DNA from: Pseudomonas oryzae
GTDB taxonomy: Bacteria; Pseudomonadota; Gammaproteobacteria; Pseudomonadales; Pseudomonadaceae
Direction: 5' to 3'
DNA: 64,000 nt
NCBI RefSeq assembly: GCF_900104805.1
Contig: NZ_LT629751.1
Coordinates: 682,001-746,000, forward strand
Shown here: piece after piece, positions 17,395-26,522 of the stretch
Numbering within the stretch: the stretch's first letter is position 1
Layout of the letters: each line of letters begins with the position of its first letter
Translations under genes and position numbers: made by a program
The notes under the pieces: model-generated
What the model saw: the letters and a program-made list of their open reading frames with translations, nothing else
The model's database searches: none
Told to the model about the DNA's origin: nothing

Positions 17395-17477
17395 CTCGGT
17401 GGGAAAGGCTTCGCCGTTTCCCACCCTACGTTTGCCGGGGCTTTCGCAGGGTGGATGACCGCGCAGGGTCATCCACC
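17395..17477. repeat. Composite palindromic repeat
   Basis: CGGTGGGAAA...TTTCCCACCCTACG (about 17398-17430) is followed by a perfect stem GGTGGATGACC/GGTCATCCACC (17450-17460, 17467-17477). It lies between the second DUF1989 gene and the carboxylase gene and ends one base before the former's stop codon. Confidence 0.75.
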
Positions 17478-17478
17478 G

Positions 17479-18114
17479 TCAGTCCCACACCAGCACCTGC
17501 GCCGGTGTCGGGTTCCAGCCGTTGCACGGGTTGTTCAGCTGCGGGCAGTTGGAGATCAGCACGATCACGTCCATGTGTGCCTGCAGCTCCACGTACTTGC
17601 CCGGCGCGGAGATGCCGTCCTCGAAGGTCAGGCCGCCTTCCGGGGTGACCGGCACGTTCATGAAGAAGTTGATGTTGGCGCCGATGTCGCGCTTCTCCAG
17701 GCGGCCGTCGGCGAGGCTGGCGCGCAGGAAGTTGTCGCGGCAGCTGTGCATGTAGCGCGTCTCCAGCGCGTAGCGCACGGTGTTGCTCTCCTGGGCGCAG
17801 GCACCGCCGAGGGTGTCGTGGCGGCCGCAGGTGTCGGCGACTATGGTCAGCAGCGGATTGCCGAGGTTGGAATACAGCACCGTGCCGGCGCTCAGGTAGA
17901 CGTTGTTCTGCCGGCGCAGGGTGCGCTGCGGGTCGTAGCGCTCGCGCGGATTCCTCGCGCTGTAGAACAGGGTGTCGACCGCCTGGTTGCCTTCCAGGTC
18001 GAGCAGGCGCAGGGTCTGCCCGGCCTTGACCTCGAACAGGTAGGGCTCGCCGGCCGGGATGACGTGGCGGAACGCGGCGGTTTCGGGATGCAGGGAGCTT
18101 TCGACGAGGCTCAT
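17479..18114 (-). CDS. DUF1989 urea carboxylase-associated protein 2 / carboxyguanidine deiminase subunit
   Basis: 211 residues, cytoplasmic. Family features include the metal-site-like [20 protein letters not shown], the cysteine motif [14 protein letters not shown], and the C-terminal [19 protein letters not shown]1989 pairs once called urea amidolyase-associated proteins have been shown in Pseudomonas to act together as carboxyguanidine deiminase, turning carboxyguanidine into allophanate for AtzF. It begins nine bases after the stop of its paralogue. A composite palindrome separates it from the carboxylase. Family certain; which subunit it is cannot be decided from sequence alone. Confidence 0.92.
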   Translation of the reverse strand: MSLVESSLHPETAAFRHVIPAGEPYLFEVKAGQTLRLLDLEGNQAVDTLFYSARNPRERYDPQRTLRRQNNVYLSAGTVLYSNLGNPLLTIVADTCGRHDTLGGACAQESNTVRYALETRYMHSCRDNFLRASLADGRLEKRDIGANINFFMNVPVTPEGGLTFEDGISAPGKYVELQAHMDVIVLISNCPQLNNPCNGWNPTPAQVLVWD

Positions 18115-18123
18115 GTCGGGTCC

Positions 18124-18852
18124 TCAGATGTACAGACGTTCGGTGTTGTGGAAGCCGCGGCCGTTCTCCGCGCGCGAGGTGCGGCACAGCACGCTGATGC
18201 CGTCGCTCTCCACCCGGTGCCAGGTGAGCTGCAGCGGCTTGGGCGAGTACACCGGGTTGGGGTCGAGCGGGTGCTGCAGGGCGGTGAGCACCACCAGGGT
18301 GTCCATCGGCGCGTACAGCTCGACGTAGTCGCCGGCGCGCGAGTTGCCCGGCTCGAACTCGAAGCTGCCGGCGCCGTCCACGCTGACCTTGCTGAACAGG
18401 TTGAGGGGCATCAGCAGGTCCTGCAGGTTGAGGTTCCACTTGCCCAGCTCCACCAGCAGGTTGTCCACGCCGTTGCGGTAGAAGGCGTTGCGCAGCTCCT
18501 GGTAGCGGCCCTGGCCGTACTTCTCGCGCACCTCCTCGGCATTCAGCACGCCGCCGAAGCTGTCGTGCCAGCCGCAGGTGTCGGCGGTGATCGCCGCCAG
18601 CACCCGGCCCATGTCCGAGTACAGGCAGTGGCCGGCGGTCAGTTTGGCGGTGTGCTGGCACTTGAGGGTGTCCGGCAGGTTGAGGCGCTCGCTCTTTTCC
18701 TGGGCGTTGAGCAGCAGCAGGCTGACGTTGGCGCCGCCTTCGAGGTCGGTGATGCGCAGCACCTGGCCGCGCTTGAGCACGAAGGAGGTGTGGCCGCCGC
18801 CGGGGACGAGTTCCTCGTACAGGGTCGGGCGCAGGGTCAGGGATGCAGTCAT
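18124..18852 (-). CDS. DUF1989 urea carboxylase-associated protein 1 / carboxyguanidine deiminase subunit
   Basis: 242 residues, paralogue of the next gene. Shared motifs: GGANVSLLLLNAQEKSERL, ADTCGWHDSFGG, and a tail ending in NTERLYI. It starts 12 bases after the importer ATPase stop, so it is in the same transcript. Expected to form the heteromeric deiminase with the downstream DUF1989 protein. The evidence is the gene pair, their order before the biotin carboxylase and atzF, and the guanidine-I riboswitch at the head of the operon. Confidence 0.92.
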   Translation of the reverse strand: MTASLTLRPTLYEELVPGGGHTSFVLKRGQVLRITDLEGGANVSLLLLNAQEKSERLNLPDTLKCQHTAKLTAGHCLYSDMGRVLAAITADTCGWHDSFGGVLNAEEVREKYGQGRYQELRNAFYRNGVDNLLVELGKWNLNLQDLLMPLNLFSKVSVDGAGSFEFEPGNSRAGDYVELYAPMDTLVVLTALQHPLDPNPVYSPKPLQLTWHRVESDGISVLCRTSRAENGRGFHNTERLYI

Positions 18853-18864
18853 GGGGTAGCTCCT

Positions 18865-19656
18865 TTACAGCGCGGATTGCAGCCCGGCGCCGAGGTGCGC
18901 GGGCAGGGCGTCGACGGCCGCGCGCGCGGCGCGGCGGTCGGCGTTGAGGGGGATGTCGTAGGTGACGCGGGCGCCGTAGGCGCCGGGGGCGTGCGGGTCG
19001 ACGCGCACCTTGTCGAACACCAGCAGGCGCGTGCCGAGGCTGAAGCCCTCGGACAGGTCGTGGGTGACCATGAACACGGTGAGCTGGGTCTCGCGCCACA
19101 GCTCCAGCAGCAGGGCGTGCATGTCCTTGCGGATGCCCGGGTCGAGCGCGCCGAACGGCTCGTCGAGCAGCAGCACGCGCGGTTTCATCACCAGCGCCTG
19201 GGCGATGGCCAGGCGCTGCTGCATGCCGCCGGACAGCTGGGTGGCGTACTTGTCCAGCGCGTGGCCGAGGCCGACCTTCCTGAGCATCGCGGCGGCCTGC
19301 TCGCGGGCCTCGCGCTTGGCTGCGCCGAACAGCCGGCCGAGCAGCGGCGCGCGCGGCAGTTCCAGGCCGAGGGCGACGTTGTCCAGCACCGACAGGTGCG
19401 GGAACACCGTGTAGCGCTGGAACACGATGCCGCGGCTGGCGTCCGGCTCGCCGGCCAGCGGCGCGCCGTCGAGGAGGATCTGCCCGCGGCTGGGGCGCTC
19501 CTGGCCGAGCAGCAGGCGCAGGAAGGTCGACTTGCCGCAGCCGGAGGCGCCGACCAGGGTGCAGAACTCGCCTTCGGCGACCTTGAGGTCGAGGCGCTCG
19601 ATGACCACCTGGTCGCCGTATTCCTGCCAAATGTTCTTGACCTCGATGAAGCTCAT
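18865..19656 (-). CDS. ABC importer ATPase (probable guanidine uptake)
   Basis: 263 residues. Walker A GASGCGKST (about 36-44), signature LSGGMQQR, Walker B LLLDEPFGALD, then HDLSEG. NitT/TauT-type ATPase. ATG 19656 overlaps the permease stop (ATGA); the open frame further upstream is the shadow of the permease gene. With the substrate-binding protein and permease it forms an importer that is usually annotated for urea carboxylase clusters. Guanidine is the likely substrate because of the upstream riboswitch, but this is not shown by the protein itself. Confidence 0.93.
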   Translation of the reverse strand: MSFIEVKNIWQEYGDQVVIERLDLKVAEGEFCTLVGASGCGKSTFLRLLLGQERPSRGQILLDGAPLAGEPDASRGIVFQRYTVFPHLSVLDNVALGLELPRAPLLGRLFGAAKREAREQAAAMLRKVGLGHALDKYATQLSGGMQQRLAIAQALVMKPRVLLLDEPFGALDPGIRKDMHALLLELWRETQLTVFMVTHDLSEGFSLGTRLLVFDKVRVDPHAPGAYGARVTYDIPLNADRRAARAAVDALPAHLGAGLQSAL

Positions 19657-20468
19657 GCCTTGGCTCCTTCGTACCAGGGGAAGGCCAGCCGGGTCAGCCG
19701 GCGCAGGCCCAGATCCATCAGCCAGGCGAGCAGGGTGATCCACGCCACGTAGGGCAGGATCACGTCCATCGCCATGTAGCGGCGCACCAGGAAGATCCGG
19801 TAGCCGAGGCCGTCGGTGCTGGCGATGGCCTCGGCGGCGATCAGGAACAGCCAGGCCGAGCCGATCACCAGGCGCAGGGCGATCAGCAGGCGCGGCAACA
19901 GCTGCGGCAGCACCACGCGCAGGATCAGCGTCCAGGTGCTGGCGCCGAGGGTCTGCGCCTTGATCAGCAGCTCGGCGGGAATCTCGCGGGCGCGCTGCTC
20001 GAGGTCGCGGGCCAGCACCGGGGTGATGCCGATGACGATCAGCATCACCTTGGCCAGCTCGCCGAGGCCGAAGACGATGAACAGGATCGGCAGGATCGCC
20101 AGCGGCGGCACCATCGACAGCACGGTGAGCAGCGGCGACAGCGGCGCGGCGAACAGCGGCAGGCTGCCGGCGGCGATGCCCAGGCACAGGCCGGCGACTG
20201 CGGCGATGCCGATGCCCAGCCCCAGGCGGGTCAGGCTGGCGCCGGCGTCCTGCCAGAACAGGTAGTCGCCGCTGCGCTTGTCCGGGGTGAAGGCCAGGCG
20301 CTCGACCGCCGCGGCCATCTGCGTGGCGCTGGGCAGCAGCTTGTCGTTGGGGTTGTCCGCCAGCCGGCTGGCCGAGCCGCTGAAGTAGGCCATCAGCAGC
20401 AGGGCGAAGGGCAGCAGCACCAGCAGCAGGCGGCCGCTGCGGCCGGGGTGTCGGTTGATCAGGCGCAT
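19653..20468 (-). CDS. ABC importer permease (probable guanidine uptake)
   Basis: 271 residues, about six membrane helices. The first is at 13-30 (LLLVLLPFALLLMAYF). The EAA-type cytoplasmic loop contains ELLIKAQTLGASTWTLILRVVLPQLLP, the site that docks the ATPase. TauC/SsuC-like family. Starts 92 bp after the substrate-binding protein gene, a gap filled by a 57-bp palindrome, and overlaps the ATPase gene by four bases. Confidence 0.92.
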   Translation of the reverse strand: MRLINRHPGRSGRLLLVLLPFALLLMAYFSGSASRLADNPNDKLLPSATQMAAAVERLAFTPDKRSGDYLFWQDAGASLTRLGLGIGIAAVAGLCLGIAAGSLPLFAAPLSPLLTVLSMVPPLAILPILFIVFGLGELAKVMLIVIGITPVLARDLEQRAREIPAELLIKAQTLGASTWTLILRVVLPQLLPRLLIALRLVIGSAWLFLIAAEAIASTDGLGYRIFLVRRYMAMDVILPYVAWITLLAWLMDLGLRRLTRLAFPWYEGAKA

Positions 20469-20497
20469 GGGGTTACCTCATGGCGTTCGAGAGCGAC

Positions 20498-20554
20498 GGT
20501 AGGGGGCGCCGTGCGCACCGGGCGCGAGGGCTGGTGCGCACGGCGCACCCTACC
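20498..20554. repeat. Palindromic repeat, TGCGCC/GGCGCA family
   Basis: 22-bp arms at 20498-20519 and 20533-20554 differ at a single base. It sits between the substrate-binding protein and permease genes, where it could act as an mRNA-stabilising hairpin that keeps the binding protein in excess. That role is inference. Confidence 0.88.
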
Positions 20555-20560
20555 GGGGGG

Positions 20561-21628
20561 TCAGAGCTTGCCGTCGGCGGCCAGCTGCATGTAGCTGGGA
20601 TCGAAGCGCAGCTTGACGTTGCCCTCGTCGCCGCGGGTCAGGCCGCCGGCGAAGCTCATGCCCACCGCGTCGGCGCTGGGCGCGCCTTCGCCGAGCAGGC
20701 CGTGGGCGAAGGAGAAGTCGGCGACCTTGCCCATGGTTTCGCGCAGGCGCGGGCTGGTGGCGAACTCCACGGCGTCCTTGGCCGAATAGAACATCCGCGT
20801 CGCCGCCAGCTGCGCCTCGAAGCCGGCCAGGTCGGTGCCGGAGGCCTTGGCCATGTGCTCGCGGGCGGCCTTGCCGGCAGCATCCTGGGCGCTCATGGTG
20901 GCCATGATTTCGTACCAGGCGCCGGTCAGCGCCTTGCCCAGCGCCGGGTTGTCCCTGAGGGTGTCGCTGTTGACCACCATCAGGTCGATGATCTCGCCGG
21001 GGATCTCGCTGGAGTCGAACACCTTGCTCACCCCCGGGGTGGCGGCCACCTCGGCGAGCAGCGGGTTCCAGGTGGCCACCGCCTTCACCTCGTCGCTGGC
21101 GAAGGCCGCCACCAGGTCGGCGTCCGAGGTGTTGACCACCTTGAGGTCGCGCTCGCTCAGACCAACGCGCTCCAGGCCGCGGGCCAGCAGGTAGTGCGAT
21201 ACCGACAGCTCGACCAGGTTGACCGGAGTGCCCTTGAGGTCGGCGAGGCTCTGGTTCTCGCCCTTGATGACGATGCCGTCGTTGCCGTTGGAGAAGTCGC
21301 CGACGATCAGCGCGGTGGAATCCACGCCGCCGGCGGCCGGGATGGTCAGGGCGTCCATGTTGGTCATGGTGCAGCCGTCGAACTGGCCGGCGCTGTACTG
21401 GTTGATCGACTCGACGTAGTCGTTGAGCTGCACCACGTCGATGTCGATGCCGTACTTCTTCGCCCACTTGTCGACGATGCCCTGGGTGGCGCCGTACTCC
21501 CACGGCATCCAGCCGGCGTAGATGGTCCAGCAGACGCTGAAGTGGTCTTTCTGGGCGGCGTGGCTGCCGAAGCTGATGGCGGCGGCGAGACTGGCGGCGA
21601 GGGCAGCGAGAAGGCGGGGCTTGCGCAT
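20561..21628 (-). CDS. ABC substrate-binding protein (probable guanidine uptake)
   Basis: 355 residues with a Sec signal peptide of about 25 (MRKPRLLAALAASLAAAISF, then a GSHAA cleavage region). Mature part is a TauA/NMT1-like periplasmic binding protein (VCWTIYAGWMPWEYGA, GQFDGCTMTNMDAL). GGAGGAACACC precedes ATG 21628. First coding gene after the guanidine-I riboswitch and hence the most directly controlled. The family is commonly labelled urea-carboxylase-linked transporter; guanidine is the better-supported substrate here. Confidence 0.93.
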   Translation of the reverse strand: MRKPRLLAALAASLAAAISFGSHAAQKDHFSVCWTIYAGWMPWEYGATQGIVDKWAKKYGIDIDVVQLNDYVESINQYSAGQFDGCTMTNMDALTIPAAGGVDSTALIVGDFSNGNDGIVIKGENQSLADLKGTPVNLVELSVSHYLLARGLERVGLSERDLKVVNTSDADLVAAFASDEVKAVATWNPLLAEVAATPGVSKVFDSSEIPGEIIDLMVVNSDTLRDNPALGKALTGAWYEIMATMSAQDAAGKAAREHMAKASGTDLAGFEAQLAATRMFYSAKDAVEFATSPRLRETMGKVADFSFAHGLLGEGAPSADAVGMSFAGGLTRGDEGNVKLRFDPSYMQLAADGKL

Positions 21629-21690
21629 GGTGTTCCTCCGAGGCGGTTGGTGGCGGCAGGAGCGGGGCGGCGTAACGGATACGTCGTTCG

Positions 21691-21788
21691 TCTCCCGGGC
21701 TTTTGTCCCGCCGTGTAACCTCGCTGGAGGTCGCCAACTCTCGGACCAGCCGCCCGCGATCGTCTCGATCGGCGGGCCGGAACCCTAG
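21691..21788 (-). promoter_or_regulatory. Guanidine-I (ykkC) riboswitch
   Basis: Read on the minus strand, the sequence contains in order the conserved blocks CTAGGGTTCCG (5' end, 21788), GGCTGGTCCGAGAG, CGACCTCC, TACACGGCGGGACAAAAGCC and CGGGAGA (3' end, 21691). These are the hallmark segments of the ykkC guanidine-I aptamer. It ends 63 bases before the substrate-binding protein ATG, leaving room for an expression platform. It should switch on the importer, deiminase, carboxylase and atzF genes when guanidine is present. Confidence 0.95.
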
Positions 21789-22045
21789 TCGGCCATTTGC
21801 AGATTGTGGTGCCGCGGCCCGCATGGCGGGTGACTCCTGCACGGAGATGGATTAGCGAAAGGCGTGCCAGTTTCGCCGGAGCCGCGTGGCGCGTGGCCTG
21901 CAGGGCTGCCGGCGGTTTCCCTGCGCGGCGCTGCCGTCTTGTGGGGCGCAGGGCTGGTGCGGCCGTGCACCAGGATGAGGCGTTTGCCGCGCCGTGGACG
22001 GCCGCGTATGGTGGCGGCCGTTTTTTCGCCCTCGTGGAGCGTCCC

Positions 22046-22780
22046 GTGAGACCGCCCTTGCCCCTGCTGATCGCCCTGCAATTCCTCACCCGTCTGCCGA
22101 TCCGCCTGCCGGGGATGCCCGCGCCGGAGCAGCTCGGCCGCTCGTTGCTGTGGTATCCGCTGGTCGGCCTGCTGCTCGGTGGCGTGCTGGCGCTGGCCGC
22201 CCTGGCGCTCGGCGGCGTGGCCACGCCGCTGGCCGCGGCGCTGCTGCTGGCCCTGTGGCTGCTGGCCAGCGGCGGCCTGCACCTGGACGGCCTGGCCGAC
22301 ACGGCGGACGCCTGGGTCGGCGGCTGCGGCGACCGCGAGCGCACCCTGGCGATCATGAAGGATCCCTGCTGCGGGCCGATCGCCGTCATCACCCTGGTGG
22401 CCCTCCTGCTGCTCAAGTTCGCCGCCCTGTGGGCGCTGCTGGCGGCGGGGCAGTGGGCGGCGCTGCTGCTGGCGCCGCTGCTCGGCCGCAGCGCGCTGCT
22501 GCTGCTGTTGCTCGGCACGCCCTACGTGCGCGCCGGCGGGCTGGGCAGCGCCATGGCCGCGCATGTGCCGACGCGCGCCGGCTGGCGGGTGCTGCTGGCC
22601 ACCGGCCTGGCCTGCCTGCTGGCCGGCTGGCCCGGCGTGCTGGCGCTGGGCGTGGCGCTGGGCCTGTTCGCCCTGTGCCGGCGTGCCCTGCTGCGGCGCA
22701 TCGGCGGCACCACCGGGGATACCGCCGGGGCCGTGCTGGAGCTGATCGAGTGCGGCGTGCTGGTGGTTCTGGCCGTGTGA
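22046..22780 (+). CDS. cobS: Adenosylcobinamide-GDP ribazoletransferase (cobalamin synthase) CobS
   Basis: 244 residues, normal for CobS, from GTG 22046 with GGAG six bases upstream; the open frame above 22046 has no family similarity. The N-terminal FLTRLPI is followed by SGGLHLDGLADTADAW, the acidic metal and substrate signature, and by SMDP-like IMKDPCCGPIAV; the rest is hydrophobic with several membrane helices. It joins alpha-ribazole to adenosylcobinamide-GDP, the last step of B12 assembly, at the inner membrane. Its usual neighbours cobU, cobT and cobC are not here. I see no cobalamin riboswitch upstream. The class II ribonucleotide reductase further on needs this cofactor. Confidence 0.93.
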   Translation: MRPPLPLLIALQFLTRLPIRLPGMPAPEQLGRSLLWYPLVGLLLGGVLALAALALGGVATPLAAALLLALWLLASGGLHLDGLADTADAWVGGCGDRERTLAIMKDPCCGPIAVITLVALLLLKFAALWALLAAGQWAALLLAPLLGRSALLLLLLGTPYVRAGGLGSAMAAHVPTRAGWRVLLATGLACLLAGWPGVLALGVALGLFALCRRALLRRIGGTTGDTAGAVLELIECGVLVVLAV

Positions 22781-22948
22781 GCCCGGCGCGCGGCTGCGCC
22801 GAAAGGGTGCGCCACCCCCGTCGATAATCGGGCGGCGCGCTTCGGATTGGTGCTTCGGCCGCGCCGACTACCGCCAGGAGCGGGCTTTTCGGGCGTTGGC
22901 GCAGATCTTGCGTAGCCGGGCTATCGTTCTGGCTCGCAGGAGGCCGCC

Positions 22949-25900
22949 GTGTCGATCCATGTCGCACTGCATCACGTCACCCACTATCGCTACGACCGCC
23001 TGGTCAATCTCGGACCGCAGATCGTCCGCCTGCGTCCGGCGCCGCACAGCCGCACGCGCATCCTGTCCTACGCCCTCAAGGTGCAGCCCGAGGGCCACTT
23101 CATCAACTGGCAGCAGGACCCGCAGGGCAACTACCTGGCGCGCCTGGTGTTCCCGGAAAAGACCGACGAGCTGAAGATCGAGGTCGATCTGGTCGCCGAG
23201 ATGGCGGTGTTCAACCCGTTCGACTTCTTCCTCGAACCCTACGCCGAGCAGATCCCCTTCCGGTACACCGACGGCGAGCGCGTGGAGCTCGCTCCCTACC
23301 TGCACACCCTGCCGGCCACGCCGCGGCTGGCCGACTACCTGGCGAGCATCGAGCGCACGCCGACCCCCAGCGTCAACTTCCTGGTCGAACTCAACCAGCG
23401 CCTGGCGCGCGACATCCGCTACCTGATCCGCATGGAACCGGGGGTGCAGACGCCCGAGCAGACCCTGGAGAAGGCCAGCGGCTCCTGCCGCGACTCGGCC
23501 TGGCTGCTGGTGCAGCTGCTGCGCCACCTGGGCCTGGCCGCGCGCTTCGTCTCCGGCTACCTGATCCAGCTCACCGCCGACGTCAAGGCGCTCGACGGCC
23601 CGTCCGGCACCGAAGAGGACTTCACCGACCTGCACGCCTGGTGCGAGGTGTACCTGCCGGGCGCCGGCTGGATCGGCCTCGATCCCACCTCCGGGCTGTT
23701 CGCCGGCGAGGGGCACATCCCGGTCGCCTGCAGCCCCGAGCCGTCCTCGGCGGCGCCGATCAGCGGCGGGGTGGACAAGTGCGAGGTGGAGTTCGCCCAC
23801 GAGATGCGCGTCGAGCGCATCTGGGAAGCGCCGCGGGTGACCCTGCCGTACAGCGACGACCAGTGGCGGGCCATCGATGAACTGGGCCGCCAGGTCGACG
23901 CCGACCTGCAGGCCGCCGACGTGCGCCTGACCATGGGCGGCGAGCCGACCTTCGTCGCCATCGACTACCCGGACGATGCCGAATGGAACACCGCCGCGCT
24001 CGGCCCGAACAAGCGCCGCCTGGCCGCCGAGCTGTTCCACCGCCTGCGCGCGCACTACGCGCCGCAGGCGCTGGTGCACTTCGGCCAGGGCAAGTGGTAC
24101 CCCGGCGAGCAGCTGCCGCGCTGGTCGCTCAACTGCTTCTGGCGCAAGGACGGCGAGCCGGTGTGGCGCAATCCCGAATTGCTCGCCGACGAGGGCCTGC
24201 ACTACGGGGCCGACGAGCGCCTCGCTGCGCGCTTCCTCGCCACCCTGGCCGGCCAGCTCGGCCTGTCCGGCGAGCACGCCTTCCCGGCCTACGAGGACTG
24301 GCTGTACTACCTGTGGCGCGAGCGCCGCCTGCCGGCCAACGTCACCCCCGAGGACGCGCGCCTCAGTGACCCACTGGAGCGCGAGCGCCTGCGCAAGGTG
24401 TTCGACCAGGGTCTGGAGCAGGTGGTCGGCCATGTGCTGCCGCTGGCGCGCAGCGTCGACGGTTCGCACTGGCAGAGCGGCCCCTGGTTCCTGCGCGACG
24501 AGCACTGCCGGCTGATCCCCGGCGACTCGCCGCTCGGCTACCGCCTGCCGCTGGATTCGCAGCCGTGGGTGAGCAGCAGCGACTATCCCTACGTGCAGGC
24601 GCCCGATCCCAATCAGAGCTTCCCGCCGCTGCCCAGCCACACGGCGATCCGCGAGCAACTGCGTTACGCGCCGTCCGGTACGGCTGCGGGCGCGGCTGCT
24701 CCGCGCGCCGTGGAGGGCAGCGGCGTCGGCGTTGGTGACCGTGGCGCGCTTGCCGCCAGCGCCGCGACCCAGGCCGCGCCAGCGCCGTTCCAGTCCGCCG
24801 CCGGCATCGTGCGCACCGCGCTGTGCGCCGAGCCGCGCGACGGCCGCCTGTACCTGTTCATGCCGCCGCTGACGCGTCTCGAGGACTATCTGGAGCTGGT
24901 CGCCGCCATCGAGGCGACCGCCGCCGAGCTGCGCTGCCCGGTCATGCTGGAAGGCTACGAGCCGCCGGCCGACCCGCGCCTCGCGCACTTCCGCGTCACC
25001 CCCGATCCGGGGGTGATCGAGGTCAACATCCACCCGGCGGCGAGCTGGGACGAACTGGTCGAGCGCACCGAGTTCCTCTACGAGGCTGCGCGCCTGACCC
25101 GGCTGTCGTCGGAGAAGTTCATGATCGACGGCCGCCATACCGGCACCGGCGGCGGCAACCACTTCGTGCTTGGCGGCGCCACCCCGGCCGACTCGCCGTT
25201 CCTGCGCCGCCCGGACCTGTTGCGCAGCCTGATTTCCTACTGGCACAACCACCCGTCGCTGTCCTACCTGTTCAGCGGCCTGTTCATCGGCCCGACCTCG
25301 CAGGCGCCGCGCGTCGACGAGGCGCGCAACGACGCGCTCTACGAACTGGAGATCGCCTTCGCGCAGATGCCCGAGCCGGGTGCCGACTGTCCGCCGTGGC
25401 TGGTCGACCGCCTGCTGCGCAACCTGCTGGTCGACGTCAGCGGCAATACCCACCGCGCCGAGTTCTGCATCGACAAGCTGTACTCGCCGGACTCCAGCAG
25501 CGGCCGCCTCGGCCTGCTGGAACTGCGCGCCTTCGAGATGCCGCCGCACGCGCGCATGAGCCTGGCCCAGCAGGTGCTGCTGCGTGCGCTGGTGGCGCGC
25601 TTCTGGAACGAGCCGTACCGCCCGCAGCGCCTGGTGCGCTGGGGCACCGAGCTGCACGACCGCTTCCTGCTGCCGCACTTCGTCGAGCAGGACCTGCGCG
25701 ACGTGCTGCACGAACTCGACGCGGCCGGCTACGCCTTCCGTCCCGAGTGGTTCGCCCCGCACCTGGAGTTCCGCTTCCCGCAGCTCGGCGACTTCGCCGT
25801 GCAGGGCATCGACCTCGAACTGCGCCAGGCGCTGGAGCCCTGGCACGTACTGGGCGAGGAGGGCGCCGTCGGCGGCACCGTGCGCTACGTCGACTCCTCG

Positions 25901-26314
25901 CTGGAGCGACTGCAGGTGCGTGTCAGCGGCATGGCCCCCGACCGCTACGTGCTGACCTGCAACGGCGTGCCGGTGCCGCTCACCCCCACCGGCACGGTCG
26001 GCGAGTTCGTCGCCGGTGTGCGCTTCCGCGCCTGGCAGCCGGCCGCCTGCCTGCAGCCGACCATCGGCGTGCACGCGCCGCTGGTGTTCGACCTGGTCGA
26101 CACCTGGATGCAGCGCTCGCTCGGCGGCTGCCAGTACCACGTCGCCCATCCGGGCGGGCGCAACTACGCAAGCCTGCCGGTCAACGCCTACGAGGCGGAG
26201 AGCCGGCGGCTGGCGCGCTTCTTCCGCCACGGTCACACGCCGGGGCGCGTCGAGGCGCCGCAGCCGGTCGCCAACCGCGAGCTGCCGATGACCCTCGATC
26301 TGCGCCGAACCTGA
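22949..26314 (+). CDS. Large transglutaminase-like protein with DUF2126 C-terminal region
   Basis: 1121 residues from GTG 22949 behind AGGAGGCCGCC. Residues 1-300: bacterial transglutaminase N domain followed by a transglutaminase core with catalytic Cys near 180 (SGSCRDSA), His near 228 (LHAWCEV) and Asp in GLDPTSG. From about 305 ([13 protein letters not shown]) to the end it matches the long DUF2126 region; a low-complexity Ala/Gly/Pro linker lies at about 575-615. It starts a three-gene set with an ATP-grasp/alpha-E protein and a second transglutaminase, a conserved association predicted to make and cleave peptide or isopeptide bonds. Substrate unknown. Confidence 0.9.
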   Translation: MSIHVALHHVTHYRYDRLVNLGPQIVRLRPAPHSRTRILSYALKVQPEGHFINWQQDPQGNYLARLVFPEKTDELKIEVDLVAEMAVFNPFDFFLEPYAEQIPFRYTDGERVELAPYLHTLPATPRLADYLASIERTPTPSVNFLVELNQRLARDIRYLIRMEPGVQTPEQTLEKASGSCRDSAWLLVQLLRHLGLAARFVSGYLIQLTADVKALDGPSGTEEDFTDLHAWCEVYLPGAGWIGLDPTSGLFAGEGHIPVACSPEPSSAAPISGGVDKCEVEFAHEMRVERIWEAPRVTLPYSDDQWRAIDELGRQVDADLQAADVRLTMGGEPTFVAIDYPDDAEWNTAALGPNKRRLAAELFHRLRAHYAPQALVHFGQGKWYPGEQLPRWSLNCFWRKDGEPVWRNPELLADEGLHYGADERLAARFLATLAGQLGLSGEHAFPAYEDWLYYLWRERRLPANVTPEDARLSDPLERERLRKVFDQGLEQVVGHVLPLARSVDGSHWQSGPWFLRDEHCRLIPGDSPLGYRLPLDSQPWVSSSDYPYVQAPDPNQSFPPLPSHTAIREQLRYAPSGTAAGAAAPRAVEGSGVGVGDRGALAASAATQAAPAPFQSAAGIVRTALCAEPRDGRLYLFMPPLTRLEDYLELVAAIEATAAELRCPVMLEGYEPPADPRLAHFRVTPDPGVIEVNIHPAASWDELVERTEFLYEAARLTRLSSEKFMIDGRHTGTGGGNHFVLGGATPADSPFLRRPDLLRSLISYWHNHPSLSYLFSGLFIGPTSQAPRVDEARNDALYELEIAFAQMPEPGADCPPWLVDRLLRNLLVDVSGNTHRAEFCIDKLYSPDSSSGRLGLLELRAFEMPPHARMSLAQQVLLRALVARFWNEPYRPQRLVRWGTELHDRFLLPHFVEQDLRDVLHELDAAGYAFRPEWFAPHLEFRFPQLGDFAVQGIDLELRQALEPWHVLGEEGAVGGTVRYVDSSLERLQVRVSGMAPDRYVLTCNGVPVPLTPTGTVGEFVAGVRFRAWQPAACLQPTIGVHAPLVFDLVDTWMQRSLGGCQYHVAHPGGRNYASLPVNAYEAESRRLARFFRHGHTPGRVEAPQPVANRELPMTLDLRRT

Positions 26315-26319
26315 GTCGC

Positions 26320-26433
26320 GTAGGGTGGGTTAGCCGCGCAGCGGCGTAACCCACCACCGATGCCGCAGGCATCGCCCCGGGCCGGCCTGGTGGCCGGTCG
26401 GTGGGTTACGGCCTCCGGCCTAACCCACCCTAC
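26320..26433. repeat. Palindromic repeat, GTAGGGTGGGTTA family
   Basis: Inverted arms GTAGGGTGGGTTAGCC (26320-26335) and GGCCTAACCCACCCTAC (26417-26433) enclose a GC-rich centre that has further inverted GTGGGTTA/TAACCCAC copies. A second copy is at 39929-40042. Confidence 0.85.
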
Positions 26434-26522
26434 GATCGAGCTTTCCCCGCCATTGGTCGCGGGACGCGCGAAAGCGGGGGCTGCTACCCTCGCCCCACCC
26501 GACCCCGTGCGCGGGGCCGGAG

